Positions 8,718 to 15,619 of a stretch of 56,615 nt of DNA are shown one piece after another. Position 1 is the first letter of the stretch. Each line of letters begins with the position of its first letter. Made by a program: the position numbers and the translations under genes. The notes beneath the pieces were generated by a model. It was not told the DNA's origin. It did no database searches and worked only from the letters and a program-made list of their open reading frames with translations. This stretch comes from an uncultured Desulfobacteraceae bacterium (GTDB lineage: Bacteria; Desulfobacterota; Desulfobacteria; Desulfobacterales; Desulfobacteraceae). The stretch is from assembly GCA_913041495.1 (NCBI GenBank), contig CAJWHT010000011.1, forward strand, positions 1 through 56,615, in the 5' to 3' direction.

Positions 8718-8757
8718 CCGGCCTGGCCGTATAAGGACAGGCCGGCGCGGCGCCGGC
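8718..8757 (+). promoter_or_regulatory. Two overlapping, mutually exclusive hairpins between hbd-like and crotonase genes
   Basis: CCGGCCTG (8718-8725) can pair with CAGGCCGG (8738-8745). The stretch from 8741 is also the left arm of GCCGGCGC-g-GCGCCGGC (8741-8757). Both stems are perfect 8-bp arms and share bases, so only one can form at a time. The crotonase Shine-Dalgarno sequence (8759-8762) lies immediately downstream. A role in mRNA processing or translation balance is inferred; there is no U-tract, so a simple terminator is unlikely. Confidence 0.4.
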
Positions 8758-8769
8758 TGGAGAACGGAC

Positions 8770-9549
8770 ATGGATTTAAACAAGATGACATTTGAGAAGA
8801 AGGACGGCATCGGCTGGGCACGGTTCAACCGGCCTGAAAAACTCAACGCGCTCAACACCGAGGTGTTTGCTGATATCGGCACCATTGTCGCGGCCTGTGA
8901 AGACGACGATGAGGTCCGGGTACTGGTGCTGACCGGGTCAGACAAGGTCTTTGCCGCAGGGGCCGACATTGACGGGATGGCCCAAAGCACCATCAAGGAT
9001 GCATTTGCCATGACGGACAGGGGGATCCCTGTCACCGAACGGTTGGCGGATTTCCCAAAACCCACCATTGCCGCCATCTCCGGCTATGCCCTTGGGGGCG
9101 GGCTGGAGGCGGCCCTGTGCTGTGATTTCAGGATCGCGGATCACACCGCCATGGTCGGGTTGCCGGAAATCAACCTGGGGATCATTCCCGGGGGGGGCGG
9201 CACCCAGCGGCTGCCGCGGCTGATCAACCCCAGCAAAGCCCTGGAACTGATCATGACCGGTGACATTATTGAAGCCAAAACAGCCCTTAATCTTGGCATT
9301 CTTAACCAGGTGGTCGCCCAGGGTAAGCTGGAAGCTGCGGTGACGGAATTGGCCAAAAAACTGATGGCCAAACCCGCCATGGGAATCCGGGCAGCCAAGA
9401 CCGCCGTGCGCAAAGGGCTGAACGTCTCACTTAAAGATGGTATCGCTTTAGAGCAGGACCTTTTCTGCATGCTTTTCGGCACCCAGGACCAGAAGGAGGG
9501 GATGACCGCCTTTCTGGAAAAAAGAAAACCTGTGTTTAAACATACCTGA
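8770..9549 (+). CDS. Enoyl-CoA hydratase (crotonase family)
   Basis: A 259-residue crotonase that should add water to a 2-enoyl-CoA such as crotonyl-CoA. Both catalytic glutamates of the family are present: Glu113 in LGGGLEAAL and Glu133 in GLPEINLGIIPGGGG, exactly 20 residues apart as in classical enoyl-CoA hydratase. The GADIDGM segment and the C-terminal EGMTAFLEKRKPVF tail are also typical. GGAG precedes the ATG by 7 bp. With the neighbouring hydroxyacyl-CoA dehydrogenase and thiolase it completes the route from crotonyl-CoA to two acetyl-CoA, which would follow naturally from a 4-hydroxybutyryl-CoA dehydratase product. Confidence 0.94.
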   Translation: MDLNKMTFEKKDGIGWARFNRPEKLNALNTEVFADIGTIVAACEDDDEVRVLVLTGSDKVFAAGADIDGMAQSTIKDAFAMTDRGIPVTERLADFPKPTIAAISGYALGGGLEAALCCDFRIADHTAMVGLPEINLGIIPGGGGTQRLPRLINPSKALELIMTGDIIEAKTALNLGILNQVVAQGKLEAAVTELAKKLMAKPAMGIRAAKTAVRKGLNVSLKDGIALEQDLFCMLFGTQDQKEGMTAFLEKRKPVFKHT

Positions 9550-9566
9550 TTGCAGAAAGGGGCATT

Positions 9567-9583
9567 CCCGGCGATGAGCCGGG
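9567..9583 (+). other. Short hairpin downstream of the crotonase gene
   Basis: A perfect 6-bp stem, CCCGGC with GCCGGG and a GATGA loop, lies 18 bp after the crotonase stop and just ahead of the larger folded element at 9601. There is no following T-run, so it is not a standard terminator. It may protect the 3' end of a processed upstream transcript. Confidence 0.3.
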
Positions 9584-9600
9584 GGTAAGACGTTTAAGAC

Positions 9601-9692
9601 TGCCTTTTGAAAACTGCCCCGGGTCGAAGGCTGCATGGTGCGGCCCAATCGAATCCCGGCGTAACGCCCGGTGCGCAGTTTTCAAACAGGCA
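9601..9692 (+). other. Large structured inverted-repeat element before the DUF362 gene
   Basis: The outer arms TGCCTTTTGAAAACTGC (9601-9617) and GCAGTTTTCAAACAGGCA (9675-9692) pair along 17 bp with a single bulged base. Inside, CCGGGTCGA can pair with TCGAATCCCGG, and GGCGTAACGCC forms a small hairpin, giving a three-part fold of about 92 nt. It ends four bases before the ATG at 9697, and the only Shine-Dalgarno-like bases (ACAGG) are buried in the right arm. The design suggests an RNA element controlling translation of the DUF362 gene, or a small mobile or repeat sequence. It matches no RNA family or attC consensus that I recognise. Confidence 0.5.
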
Positions 9693-9696
9693 CTTT

Positions 9697-11046
9697 ATGA
9701 AAAGGAAGGTTTTTTTGGATAAAAAACGGGTTTCCATTATTGATTACCAACGTCCATATGCATCCGTGGCCGAGGCGGTCAGACGCTGCGGGGCCGAATC
9801 CATGCTGTCCTGTGCCTCCTCCGTGTTCATCAAGCCCAATGTGGTGTTTTGGACCCGGCACACCCCATTTCCCAAATACGGGGTCATCACCACCTCGCGG
9901 GTGGTGGAAGACATGGTGGTACTGCTCAAGGATATGGGCGTAAAGCGGATTTACATCGGAGAAGGCGGTGTTACCCGCAGACCCGGGGACACCCGGACCT
10001 TTGCCCATGCCTTTGAGGCGCTGGGGTATCTTAGGCTTGCCAAAAGATACGGGGTAAAGGTGATCCAGGTCCTGGAGGAACCTTTTGCCCGGTGCCGGCT
10101 GGGAAAGGGGATCAGCCTGAATTTTAACCGGCAGGCCCTGGAAAGTGACCTGGTCATCAGCCTGCCGGCGCTTAAAACCCACAGCCAGACCGTTGTCAGC
10201 CTGGGCATAAAGAACCTGAAGGGACTCATTGATATGACGTCCAGGAAAACCTGCCACAACCCTGACCCTGAAAAAGACCTGCACGTTCATGTGGCGCAGC
10301 TTGCAAAGCCCTTTAACCAGGTGTTCACCCTCATCGACGGGATTTATTCCCTGGAACGGGGGCCGGGATTTGACGGAAAGATGCACAGGCGAAATCTTCT
10401 GATCGGGTCAACGGATCCCCTGGCTGCGGACAAGGCCGGGGCCGTGGCCCTGGGGATTGAACCGTCCGCCGTGCCCTATATTGTCCATGCCGCCGAAGAC
10501 CAGGGCAGGCCCCTTGGCTTAGGTGACATTGATATTTCAGGCAGGCCCCTTGACGGGCGGGACTGGGTTCACGGCCACGAGTTTGATTTTGCCGAAGACG
10601 GTGAAAAGGCCCTGCCCCTGCCCATGGCGGCCAAAGGCATGAAAGGACTGTTCTACCGCAAGTACGACGATACCATGTGCACCTATTGTTCGGCAATCAA
10701 CGGGGTGGTGCTGTCAGCGGTTTTCAAGGCCTGGGACGGCAGGGGATTTGACCAGGTGGAGGTGCTTACCGGAAAAAAGATGGTGCCGGCCAGGGGGATG
10801 AATACCACCATCCTGCTGGGCAAGTGTATGTCCCGTGTCCATAAGGACAATCCTGACATCCGGCGGATGATCCGGGTGAAAGGCTGTCCCCCGGATCTAA
10901 AGGACATTGCCGCAGCCTTTGAGCGGGCAGGTGTCCCGGTGGATACAAAGATGTTTGAGGCGGTTGACATGCTGCCGGGCACCTTTCTGAAACGGGTGAA
11001 GGACCGGCCCGGGTTTGATGAATCATTTTATGAGGTGAGAGTATGA
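9697..11046 (+). CDS. DUF362 domain-containing protein
   Basis: A 449-residue protein of the DUF362 family, recognised from FIKPNVVFWTRHTP, the VVEDMVVLLKDMGVKRIYIGEGG region, LVISLPALKTHSQTVVSLGIKNLKG and LIDGIYSLERGPG. The biochemical role of the family is not established; members often occur with iron-sulfur or electron-transfer proteins. Unlike many relatives it lacks a recognisable CxxCxxCxxxCP ferredoxin insert; only CTYC stands out near residue 328. The open frame reaches 9607, but the first 30 codons fall in a strong inverted repeat, so ATG 9697 is preferred. It overlaps the next hydroxyacyl-CoA dehydrogenase by 4 bp (ATGA), which indicates co-expression with acyl-CoA metabolism. Confidence 0.82.
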   Translation: MKRKVFLDKKRVSIIDYQRPYASVAEAVRRCGAESMLSCASSVFIKPNVVFWTRHTPFPKYGVITTSRVVEDMVVLLKDMGVKRIYIGEGGVTRRPGDTRTFAHAFEALGYLRLAKRYGVKVIQVLEEPFARCRLGKGISLNFNRQALESDLVISLPALKTHSQTVVSLGIKNLKGLIDMTSRKTCHNPDPEKDLHVHVAQLAKPFNQVFTLIDGIYSLERGPGFDGKMHRRNLLIGSTDPLAADKAGAVALGIEPSAVPYIVHAAEDQGRPLGLGDIDISGRPLDGRDWVHGHEFDFAEDGEKALPLPMAAKGMKGLFYRKYDDTMCTYCSAINGVVLSAVFKAWDGRGFDQVEVLTGKKMVPARGMNTTILLGKCMSRVHKDNPDIRRMIRVKGCPPDLKDIAAAFERAGVPVDTKMFEAVDMLPGTFLKRVKDRPGFDESFYEVRV

Positions 11047-11900
11047 CCCAAGATGCAAATACGCAGGTGGCAGTCATCGGTGCGGGATTCATGGGGACCG
11101 GCATCGCCCAGGTCTGCATCCGGGCGGGCATGCCCTGTGTGCTGATCGATACGGATGACACCTGCCTTGACCGGGCCAGGAAGGATACTGAAGCATGGCT
11201 GGGAAAAGGCCACAACTCAGGGAAGCAAAAGCCTTGTCTGCCCCAGATGCTTTCGTTGCTTGAGACCCGCAATTCCCTGGACATACCGGCGGATGCCTCC
11301 TGGGTAATCGAATCGGTATTTGAAGATGAAACGTTGAAAAAGACCCTGCTTGCCGCGGTGGAAAAACAGGTGGGCCCGGACACGGCAATTGCCACCAACA
11401 CCTCTTCCATTCCGGTGGGGGCCCTGGCAGCGGCGCTGGAGAGGCCGGACCGGTTCGTGGGGCTCCACTTTTTCGGCCCGGTGCCCCGCATGGGCCTTGT
11501 GGAGGTGGTCAAGGGCGGGGACACCAGCGAAAAGACCTTTGCCGCTGCCATGGCGTTTTCAAAGGCCCTGGGCAAAACCCCGGTGGGGGTAAGAAAAGAT
11601 ATCCCGGGGTTTGTCATGAACCGTATCTTTGCTGCGGCATTCAAGGAATGCCAGGACCTGGCCGCCGAGGGGGTTGCCAGTGTGGAAGATATTGATGCGG
11701 GCATGCGTTTAGGATACGGCTGGCGGATCGGGCCTTTCCAGATTGCGGACAACGCAGGCCTGGATACTGTGGCCCGGATTAACCGGTCCATGAAGGCCAT
11801 GGACCAGTCCTGTCTTTACAGCAGGGCTGATCTGGTGGAAAAGCTGGTGGAAAAGGGATGTCTGGGCCGCAAGTCCGGACGGGGATTTTATACGTATTAA
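11043..11900 (+). CDS. 3-hydroxyacyl-CoA dehydrogenase (second copy)
   Basis: A 285-residue NAD-dependent 3-hydroxyacyl-CoA dehydrogenase with AVIGAGFMGTGIAQV at the N-terminus, an ATNTSSIPVGALA segment, the catalytic-histidine region GLHFFGPVPRMGLVEVV and the C-terminal GFVMNRIFAAAFKE. It differs clearly from the copy at 7832: the segment around residue 60 is GKGHNSGKQKPCLPQ and FFNP is replaced by FFGP. Translation is coupled to the DUF362 gene by the ATGA overlap. It probably handles a different 3-hydroxyacyl-CoA, for example longer or branched; this is inferred from duplication only. Confidence 0.92.
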   Translation: MTQDANTQVAVIGAGFMGTGIAQVCIRAGMPCVLIDTDDTCLDRARKDTEAWLGKGHNSGKQKPCLPQMLSLLETRNSLDIPADASWVIESVFEDETLKKTLLAAVEKQVGPDTAIATNTSSIPVGALAAALERPDRFVGLHFFGPVPRMGLVEVVKGGDTSEKTFAAAMAFSKALGKTPVGVRKDIPGFVMNRIFAAAFKECQDLAAEGVASVEDIDAGMRLGYGWRIGPFQIADNAGLDTVARINRSMKAMDQSCLYSRADLVEKLVEKGCLGRKSGRGFYTY

Positions 11901-11943
11901 TATGTAGCCCGGGGTCACGGGGCTGAAATAAGGATGAAAACCA

Positions 11944-12408
11944 ATGGCAACCGTTGACATTGACACCTTTGACGCGCTCAAAGATTTGAAAGGCCGGCCC
12001 CTGCCCAAAGGCAGATGGATTAAGGTCACCCAGGATATGGTGGATGCCTTCGCCAGGGCCACTCTGGATCATCAGTGGATCCATACGGACACTGACCGTG
12101 CCAGGCGGGAGTCTCCTTTTGGGGGCCCTGTTGCCCACGGTTTTCTGTCCCTCTCCCTTGTTTCATACATGATCGGGGATCTGGTGAATCTCAAGAGTAT
12201 GAAAATGGGGGTCAACTACGGGGTGAACCGGGTCCGGCTGCCCAGCCCGGTGCCGGTGGGCAGCCGGCTGCGGCTCAACTGCCGGGTGGGGAAGGTTGAG
12301 GCGGCGGAGGCAGGGGGGCTGAAGGTGTTCTGGCAGTGCGAGGTGGAAATTGAACATCAAAGCAAGCCGGCCTGCGTCTGTGAACTCATTTCTCTGATAT
12401 TTGAATAG
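11944..12408 (+). CDS. MaoC-like (R)-specific enoyl-CoA hydratase
   Basis: A 154-residue hot-dog fold protein of the MaoC/NodN hydratase family. The hydratase motif is present as Asp42-HQWI-His47 (D-x4-H), followed by SPFGGPVAHGFLSLSL, which matches the 'hydratase 2' pattern. Such enzymes hydrate 2-enoyl-CoA to the (R)-3-hydroxyacyl-CoA, the opposite stereochemistry to the crotonase upstream. It lies 43 bp after the second hydroxyacyl-CoA dehydrogenase and just before the lipase gene. It may link beta-oxidation intermediates to (R)-hydroxyacyl uses, or simply process a separate substrate. Confidence 0.88.
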   Translation: MATVDIDTFDALKDLKGRPLPKGRWIKVTQDMVDAFARATLDHQWIHTDTDRARRESPFGGPVAHGFLSLSLVSYMIGDLVNLKSMKMGVNYGVNRVRLPSPVPVGSRLRLNCRVGKVEAAEAGGLKVFWQCEVEIEHQSKPACVCELISLIFE

Positions 12409-12411
12409 GCA

Positions 12412-13275
12412 TTGCCTGAGGTGGCTATTTATCCGCATATCCTGGTGGCCGAGGGCGGCGGCATGAGAAACGTTTTTGCCGCCGGGGTTCTGGACCGCTT
12501 CCTTGCGCAGGGCTTTGACCCTTTTGACCTGTGCATGGGGGTATCATCCGGTGCCGGCAACCTGGCCGCCTTCATGGCCGGAATGCCCGGGCGGAACCTG
12601 TTGATCTACACCTCTTATTTTCTGGATCCTGAATTTATCAGTGTCAGAAAATTTCTCAGGGGCGGCCATCTTATGGATCTGGACTGGATGTGGGAGAAAA
12701 CCATTGCCGATGTCCGCCTGGATCTGAAAACCATTTACAGCCGGGGGCGGCCTTTTCTGGTCTGCCTGACCGATGTGGACACCGGACAGGCGGTGTACAA
12801 ACCGACCCGGGCCGGAAATCTGGAAGCGGTGTTGAAAGCGTCCAGCGCCCTGCCCGTGATCTACCGCGGATTTCCCCGCATAGACGGCAGACCGTATACC
12901 GACGGCGGGATCTCTGATCCCTTGCCCGTGAAAACAGCCCTGGCGCTGGGAGGGAAGAAAATTATGGTGATCCGGTCGCGGCCGGCCGCATACATGAAAA
13001 AAGAGGCGATGACCCAGGCTTTGCTCAGACTGGCGTTTGCCAAGTACCCGGCCCTGGCCGGGGCGGCGGCATCCCGGGTGGACCGATACAATGCCGCTGT
13101 GAAAACCATTCAATACCCGCCAAAAGGGGTGGATATCATCCAGGTCAGTCCGCCTGACGGGCTTGATCTGGGGCGGCTGAGCCGGAACCGTGGCCGTATC
13201 CTCAGTACCTATCTTCTGGGAAAAGCGGCCGGAGACAAGGCCATCCTGGACTGGCAACAGGGGGAAGACAAATGA
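12412..13275 (+). CDS. Patatin-like phospholipase
   Basis: A 287-residue patatin-family lipid acyl hydrolase with a Ser-Asp dyad. The oxyanion glycine loop is EGGGMRNVF near the N-terminus, the nucleophile is Ser45 in GVSSGAG and the aspartate is Asp164 in DGGISDP. Because the glycine loop comes so early, translation must begin at TTG 12412 or GTG 12421; ATG 12463 would remove the loop. No strong ribosome-binding site is visible for either. It starts 4 bp after the MaoC stop and overlaps the thioesterase gene by 4 bp. It resembles bacterial YjjU-type patatins and would release fatty acids from membrane or storage lipids. The exact start is uncertain. Confidence 0.88.
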   Translation: MPEVAIYPHILVAEGGGMRNVFAAGVLDRFLAQGFDPFDLCMGVSSGAGNLAAFMAGMPGRNLLIYTSYFLDPEFISVRKFLRGGHLMDLDWMWEKTIADVRLDLKTIYSRGRPFLVCLTDVDTGQAVYKPTRAGNLEAVLKASSALPVIYRGFPRIDGRPYTDGGISDPLPVKTALALGGKKIMVIRSRPAAYMKKEAMTQALLRLAFAKYPALAGAAASRVDRYNAAVKTIQYPPKGVDIIQVSPPDGLDLGRLSRNRGRILSTYLLGKAAGDKAILDWQQGEDK

Positions 13276-14042
13276 AATGTAAGCTGGAAAAGGCGGTGGA
13301 TGCCTATGATGCCGGCCCGGACAGGGTGCTTGGCCTCAAACCTTTGATGTGCCGATTTCAGGACGTGGTGGCCGAGCACTCAAAAATGTCGGGATGCGGC
13401 CTTGAGTGGCTCCTTGACCAGGGACGGGCCTGGGTGATGCACCGGATATGCATCCGGATTCACCAGATGCCGGTGCTTGGAGAGACCCTGACCTTTGTAA
13501 CCTGGCACAGGGGAGAAAAGGGGTACAAGGCGTTCAGGGACTTTGAAGTCTGGAGCGGGGCGCAAAAGCGGATTTCCGCATCAAGCCTCTGGCTTTTTAT
13601 GGATCTTCACAATGCCAGGATACTCAAAGTGCCCAGGGAAAGCCGCCAATGGTATACGGTGGAAACGGACACCGCCATGGAACCCGGTACGGATGCCGGT
13701 ATGGACAGTTTCAGGCCGGTGCCGAGGACCCCGCTGCCGGAGGTGGACGTGATGACCATCCGGCGGTCGGATATCGATCCCATCGGCCATGTCAACAATG
13801 CTGTTTACCTGGATTTTCTGGAAACGGCGGTGGGCCGCCTTTCCTCGGAACCCCGGAAAATAAACCGGCTGATGATTCAGTATCACAAGGAAATTTCAGG
13901 AGATATTCCAAAGATCCGGGTCGGCATCGCAGAGGAAAACGGCCGGTTTGATTTTACCCTGGCATCTGAAACGGGAATTCACGCGTTTGGAGAGTTTACC
14001 ACGGGGCAATTCACTGAAAACCATGGATCGCACCCCGGATGA
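13272..14042 (+). CDS. Acyl-ACP thioesterase family protein
   Basis: A 256-residue protein with two hot-dog repeats in the acyl-ACP thioesterase family. The second repeat has the catalytic-type segment DIDPIGHVNNAVYLDFLE with His173 and Asn175-Asn176. The first repeat has the LEWLLDQGRAWVM and VLGETLTFVTWHRG features of these thioesterases. It hydrolyses an acyl thioester to a free fatty acid. Its ATG overlaps the patatin stop, and its end overlaps the ferredoxin-fusion gene by 4 bp. With the lipase before it and an acyl-CoA synthetase after it, the set looks able to release and reactivate fatty acids. The carrier (ACP or CoA) and chain length are unknown. Confidence 0.85.
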   Translation: MKCKLEKAVDAYDAGPDRVLGLKPLMCRFQDVVAEHSKMSGCGLEWLLDQGRAWVMHRICIRIHQMPVLGETLTFVTWHRGEKGYKAFRDFEVWSGAQKRISASSLWLFMDLHNARILKVPRESRQWYTVETDTAMEPGTDAGMDSFRPVPRTPLPEVDVMTIRRSDIDPIGHVNNAVYLDFLETAVGRLSSEPRKINRLMIQYHKEISGDIPKIRVGIAEENGRFDFTLASETGIHAFGEFTTGQFTENHGSHPG

Positions 14043-15214
14043 GAAAGGATGGAAAAATGGAAAAAGCAAGTGCCAAAGACCTGTTGACCCGGGCAACCGG
14101 GGTGGTGTGCCGGCAGGGGATGGTCCCCTTCCCTCTAAGTGATGCCGCCGTTGGGATTATCCGCATTGTGGCCGGCAGTGAACAAGATGAGCTGGCATTG
14201 ATCTGTGCGTTTGAGGCCGGGGCATCCCTGACCCTTGACCAGTTGTCCGCGGCCAGCGGATTTGATCCGGACAAGGCTGAACGGCTGGCCGATGCCCTGG
14301 CTAAAAAGGGCCTGGTGTTCAACCAGCCCAGCTCTGCCGGGGTCAAAGTGTTCCGGCTCATGCCGTTTATGATTGTCGGATTGATGGAATATCTGTTCAT
14401 GGGGGAGCTGACTGGATCGGATGAGGAAAAGGAACTGGCCCGGCTGTTTGAGCAGATGGTGGGCCAGTTACGGGCGCAGACCCAGGAAAATTATGAGCAA
14501 ATGGTTCCCCTGTTCGAGAAGATGAAGGCCACGGACCGCACCGTCCCCCTGCAAAATACGTCAAGCGGGAAACCGGTCACTCTGATTCCGGTGGATAAAG
14601 GTATTACAGTCCCGGATGAGGTCATTCTGCCCAGCCAGTCCGTGGATGAGATCATAGACAAATTTGACGATATCGCTGTGGGGTATTGTTTCTGCCGTCA
14701 ACGTCGCAAAGCCCTGGGCGGGTCATGCAGCACGGATGCCCCCGGGCTCAACTGTTTTACATTCGGCAAGTCCGCAAGGTACACCAGTGCCCAGGGGTTT
14801 GCCAGAAAAGTGTCCAAGACGGAAGCAAGGCAGATCATGGCCCAGGCGGAGGACGCAGGGCTGGTGCACAAGGCGTTTCATCCCGGGTCCAGGGAGGAGC
14901 GGCTCGAAACAAGTATCTGCAACTGCTGCAAGGACTGCTGCGATACCATGAACCTGTGGCGCAGCGGGACAACCCCCCTGGTCAATTCCACCTATCATTT
15001 GGCCGTGGTGGATACCGGGGGGTGCACCGGATGCGGTACCTGCGAAGAGCTTTGCCCCACGGAGGCGATCCGCGTGACAAACAATGGCACGGCAGAGGTG
15101 GATGACATGTCTTGTTTCGGGTGCGGCGTCTGTGCCCGGTTCTGTCCTGAAACGGCGATTTCTCTCAAGCAGGGACTGCGGCGGGTGTTCATCCTGCCGC
15201 CGCGGTTACGTTAG
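14039..15214 (+). CDS. Winged-helix-like / dual [4Fe-4S] ferredoxin fusion protein
   Basis: A 391-residue protein. Roughly residues 40-110 look like a helix-turn-helix or winged-helix segment (ELALICAFEAGASLTLDQL followed by FDPDKAERLADALAKKGLV). A helical linker follows, then a Cys-rich middle (CFCRQRRKALGGSC, CNCCKDCC), and at the C-terminus two classical ferredoxin motifs, CTGCGTCEELCP and CFGCGVCARFCP, each able to hold a [4Fe-4S] cluster. Translation may start at ATG 14039, which overlaps the thioesterase stop, or at ATG 14057. Proteins of this layout occur near CoA-ester operons in sulfate reducers, but I know of no proven function. It could be an electron-transfer partner or a redox-sensing regulator. 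Confidence 0.75.
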   Translation: MRKDGKMEKASAKDLLTRATGVVCRQGMVPFPLSDAAVGIIRIVAGSEQDELALICAFEAGASLTLDQLSAASGFDPDKAERLADALAKKGLVFNQPSSAGVKVFRLMPFMIVGLMEYLFMGELTGSDEEKELARLFEQMVGQLRAQTQENYEQMVPLFEKMKATDRTVPLQNTSSGKPVTLIPVDKGITVPDEVILPSQSVDEIIDKFDDIAVGYCFCRQRRKALGGSCSTDAPGLNCFTFGKSARYTSAQGFARKVSKTEARQIMAQAEDAGLVHKAFHPGSREERLETSICNCCKDCCDTMNLWRSGTTPLVNSTYHLAVVDTGGCTGCGTCEELCPTEAIRVTNNGTAEVDDMSCFGCGVCARFCPETAISLKQGLRRVFILPPRLR

Positions 15215-15238
15215 GCAACAGCGCCAAAAGGAGGGGGC

Positions 15239-15547
15239 ATGAAGAAATTTGTACTGCTGGGATCGAGAAATCCCCATCCGTCTAAGCACAGGCTTGGCGT
15301 CATCGCGGCATCGGACAGCTATGAACAGCTTCAAGAGACCTGGAAGACCATAAACGCCTTCTATCGGCATCTGGGAAAGACATTTGATGAGGCCTTCACT
15401 GAGGAGGCAAGGCAGATGATGAACCGGCACCCGGAACTGGAAAAGCTGTTCGATATCTACTTTGAGTCGGTGATCTGGACCGTTGAGGTTGTCGGCATAT
15501 TTGAAGCCAGGGATATAGATGAAACGTACAAGGCCTTTTTAACATAA
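15239..15547 (+). CDS. Small conserved-looking hypothetical protein
   Basis: A 102-residue soluble protein that I do not recognise. An excellent AAAAGGAGG precedes the ATG, and codon usage matches the neighbours, so I consider it real. It lacks cysteines, a signal peptide and membrane segments, and looks mostly helical from the middle on (YEQLQETWKTINAFYRHLGK, FTEEARQMMNRHPELEKLF). It lies 24 bp after the ferredoxin fusion and 72 bp before the acyl-CoA synthetase, probably in the same transcript. It might be a small partner of one of these, which is inference only. Confidence 0.65.
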   Translation: MKKFVLLGSRNPHPSKHRLGVIAASDSYEQLQETWKTINAFYRHLGKTFDEAFTEEARQMMNRHPELEKLFDIYFESVIWTVEVVGIFEARDIDETYKAFLT

Positions 15548-15619
15548 GATCTGTCCGCCGGGAGGGGGACAAGACCTGCCGGGAAGGGATAACCATAAAT
15601 TATTTAGGAGGTTCAGACC

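Noticed and set aside
9601-9692. Integron attC site or tRNA-like gene at the structured element
   Set aside because: The GTTRRRY/RYYYAAC core sites are missing, no acceptor stem or anticodon arm can be drawn, and only TCGAATCCCGG is T-arm-like.
9607-9696. N-terminal extension of the DUF362 reading frame
   Set aside because: It is encoded entirely within the strong inverted repeat, has no ribosome-binding site, and the family N-terminus begins near MKRKVFLDKK.
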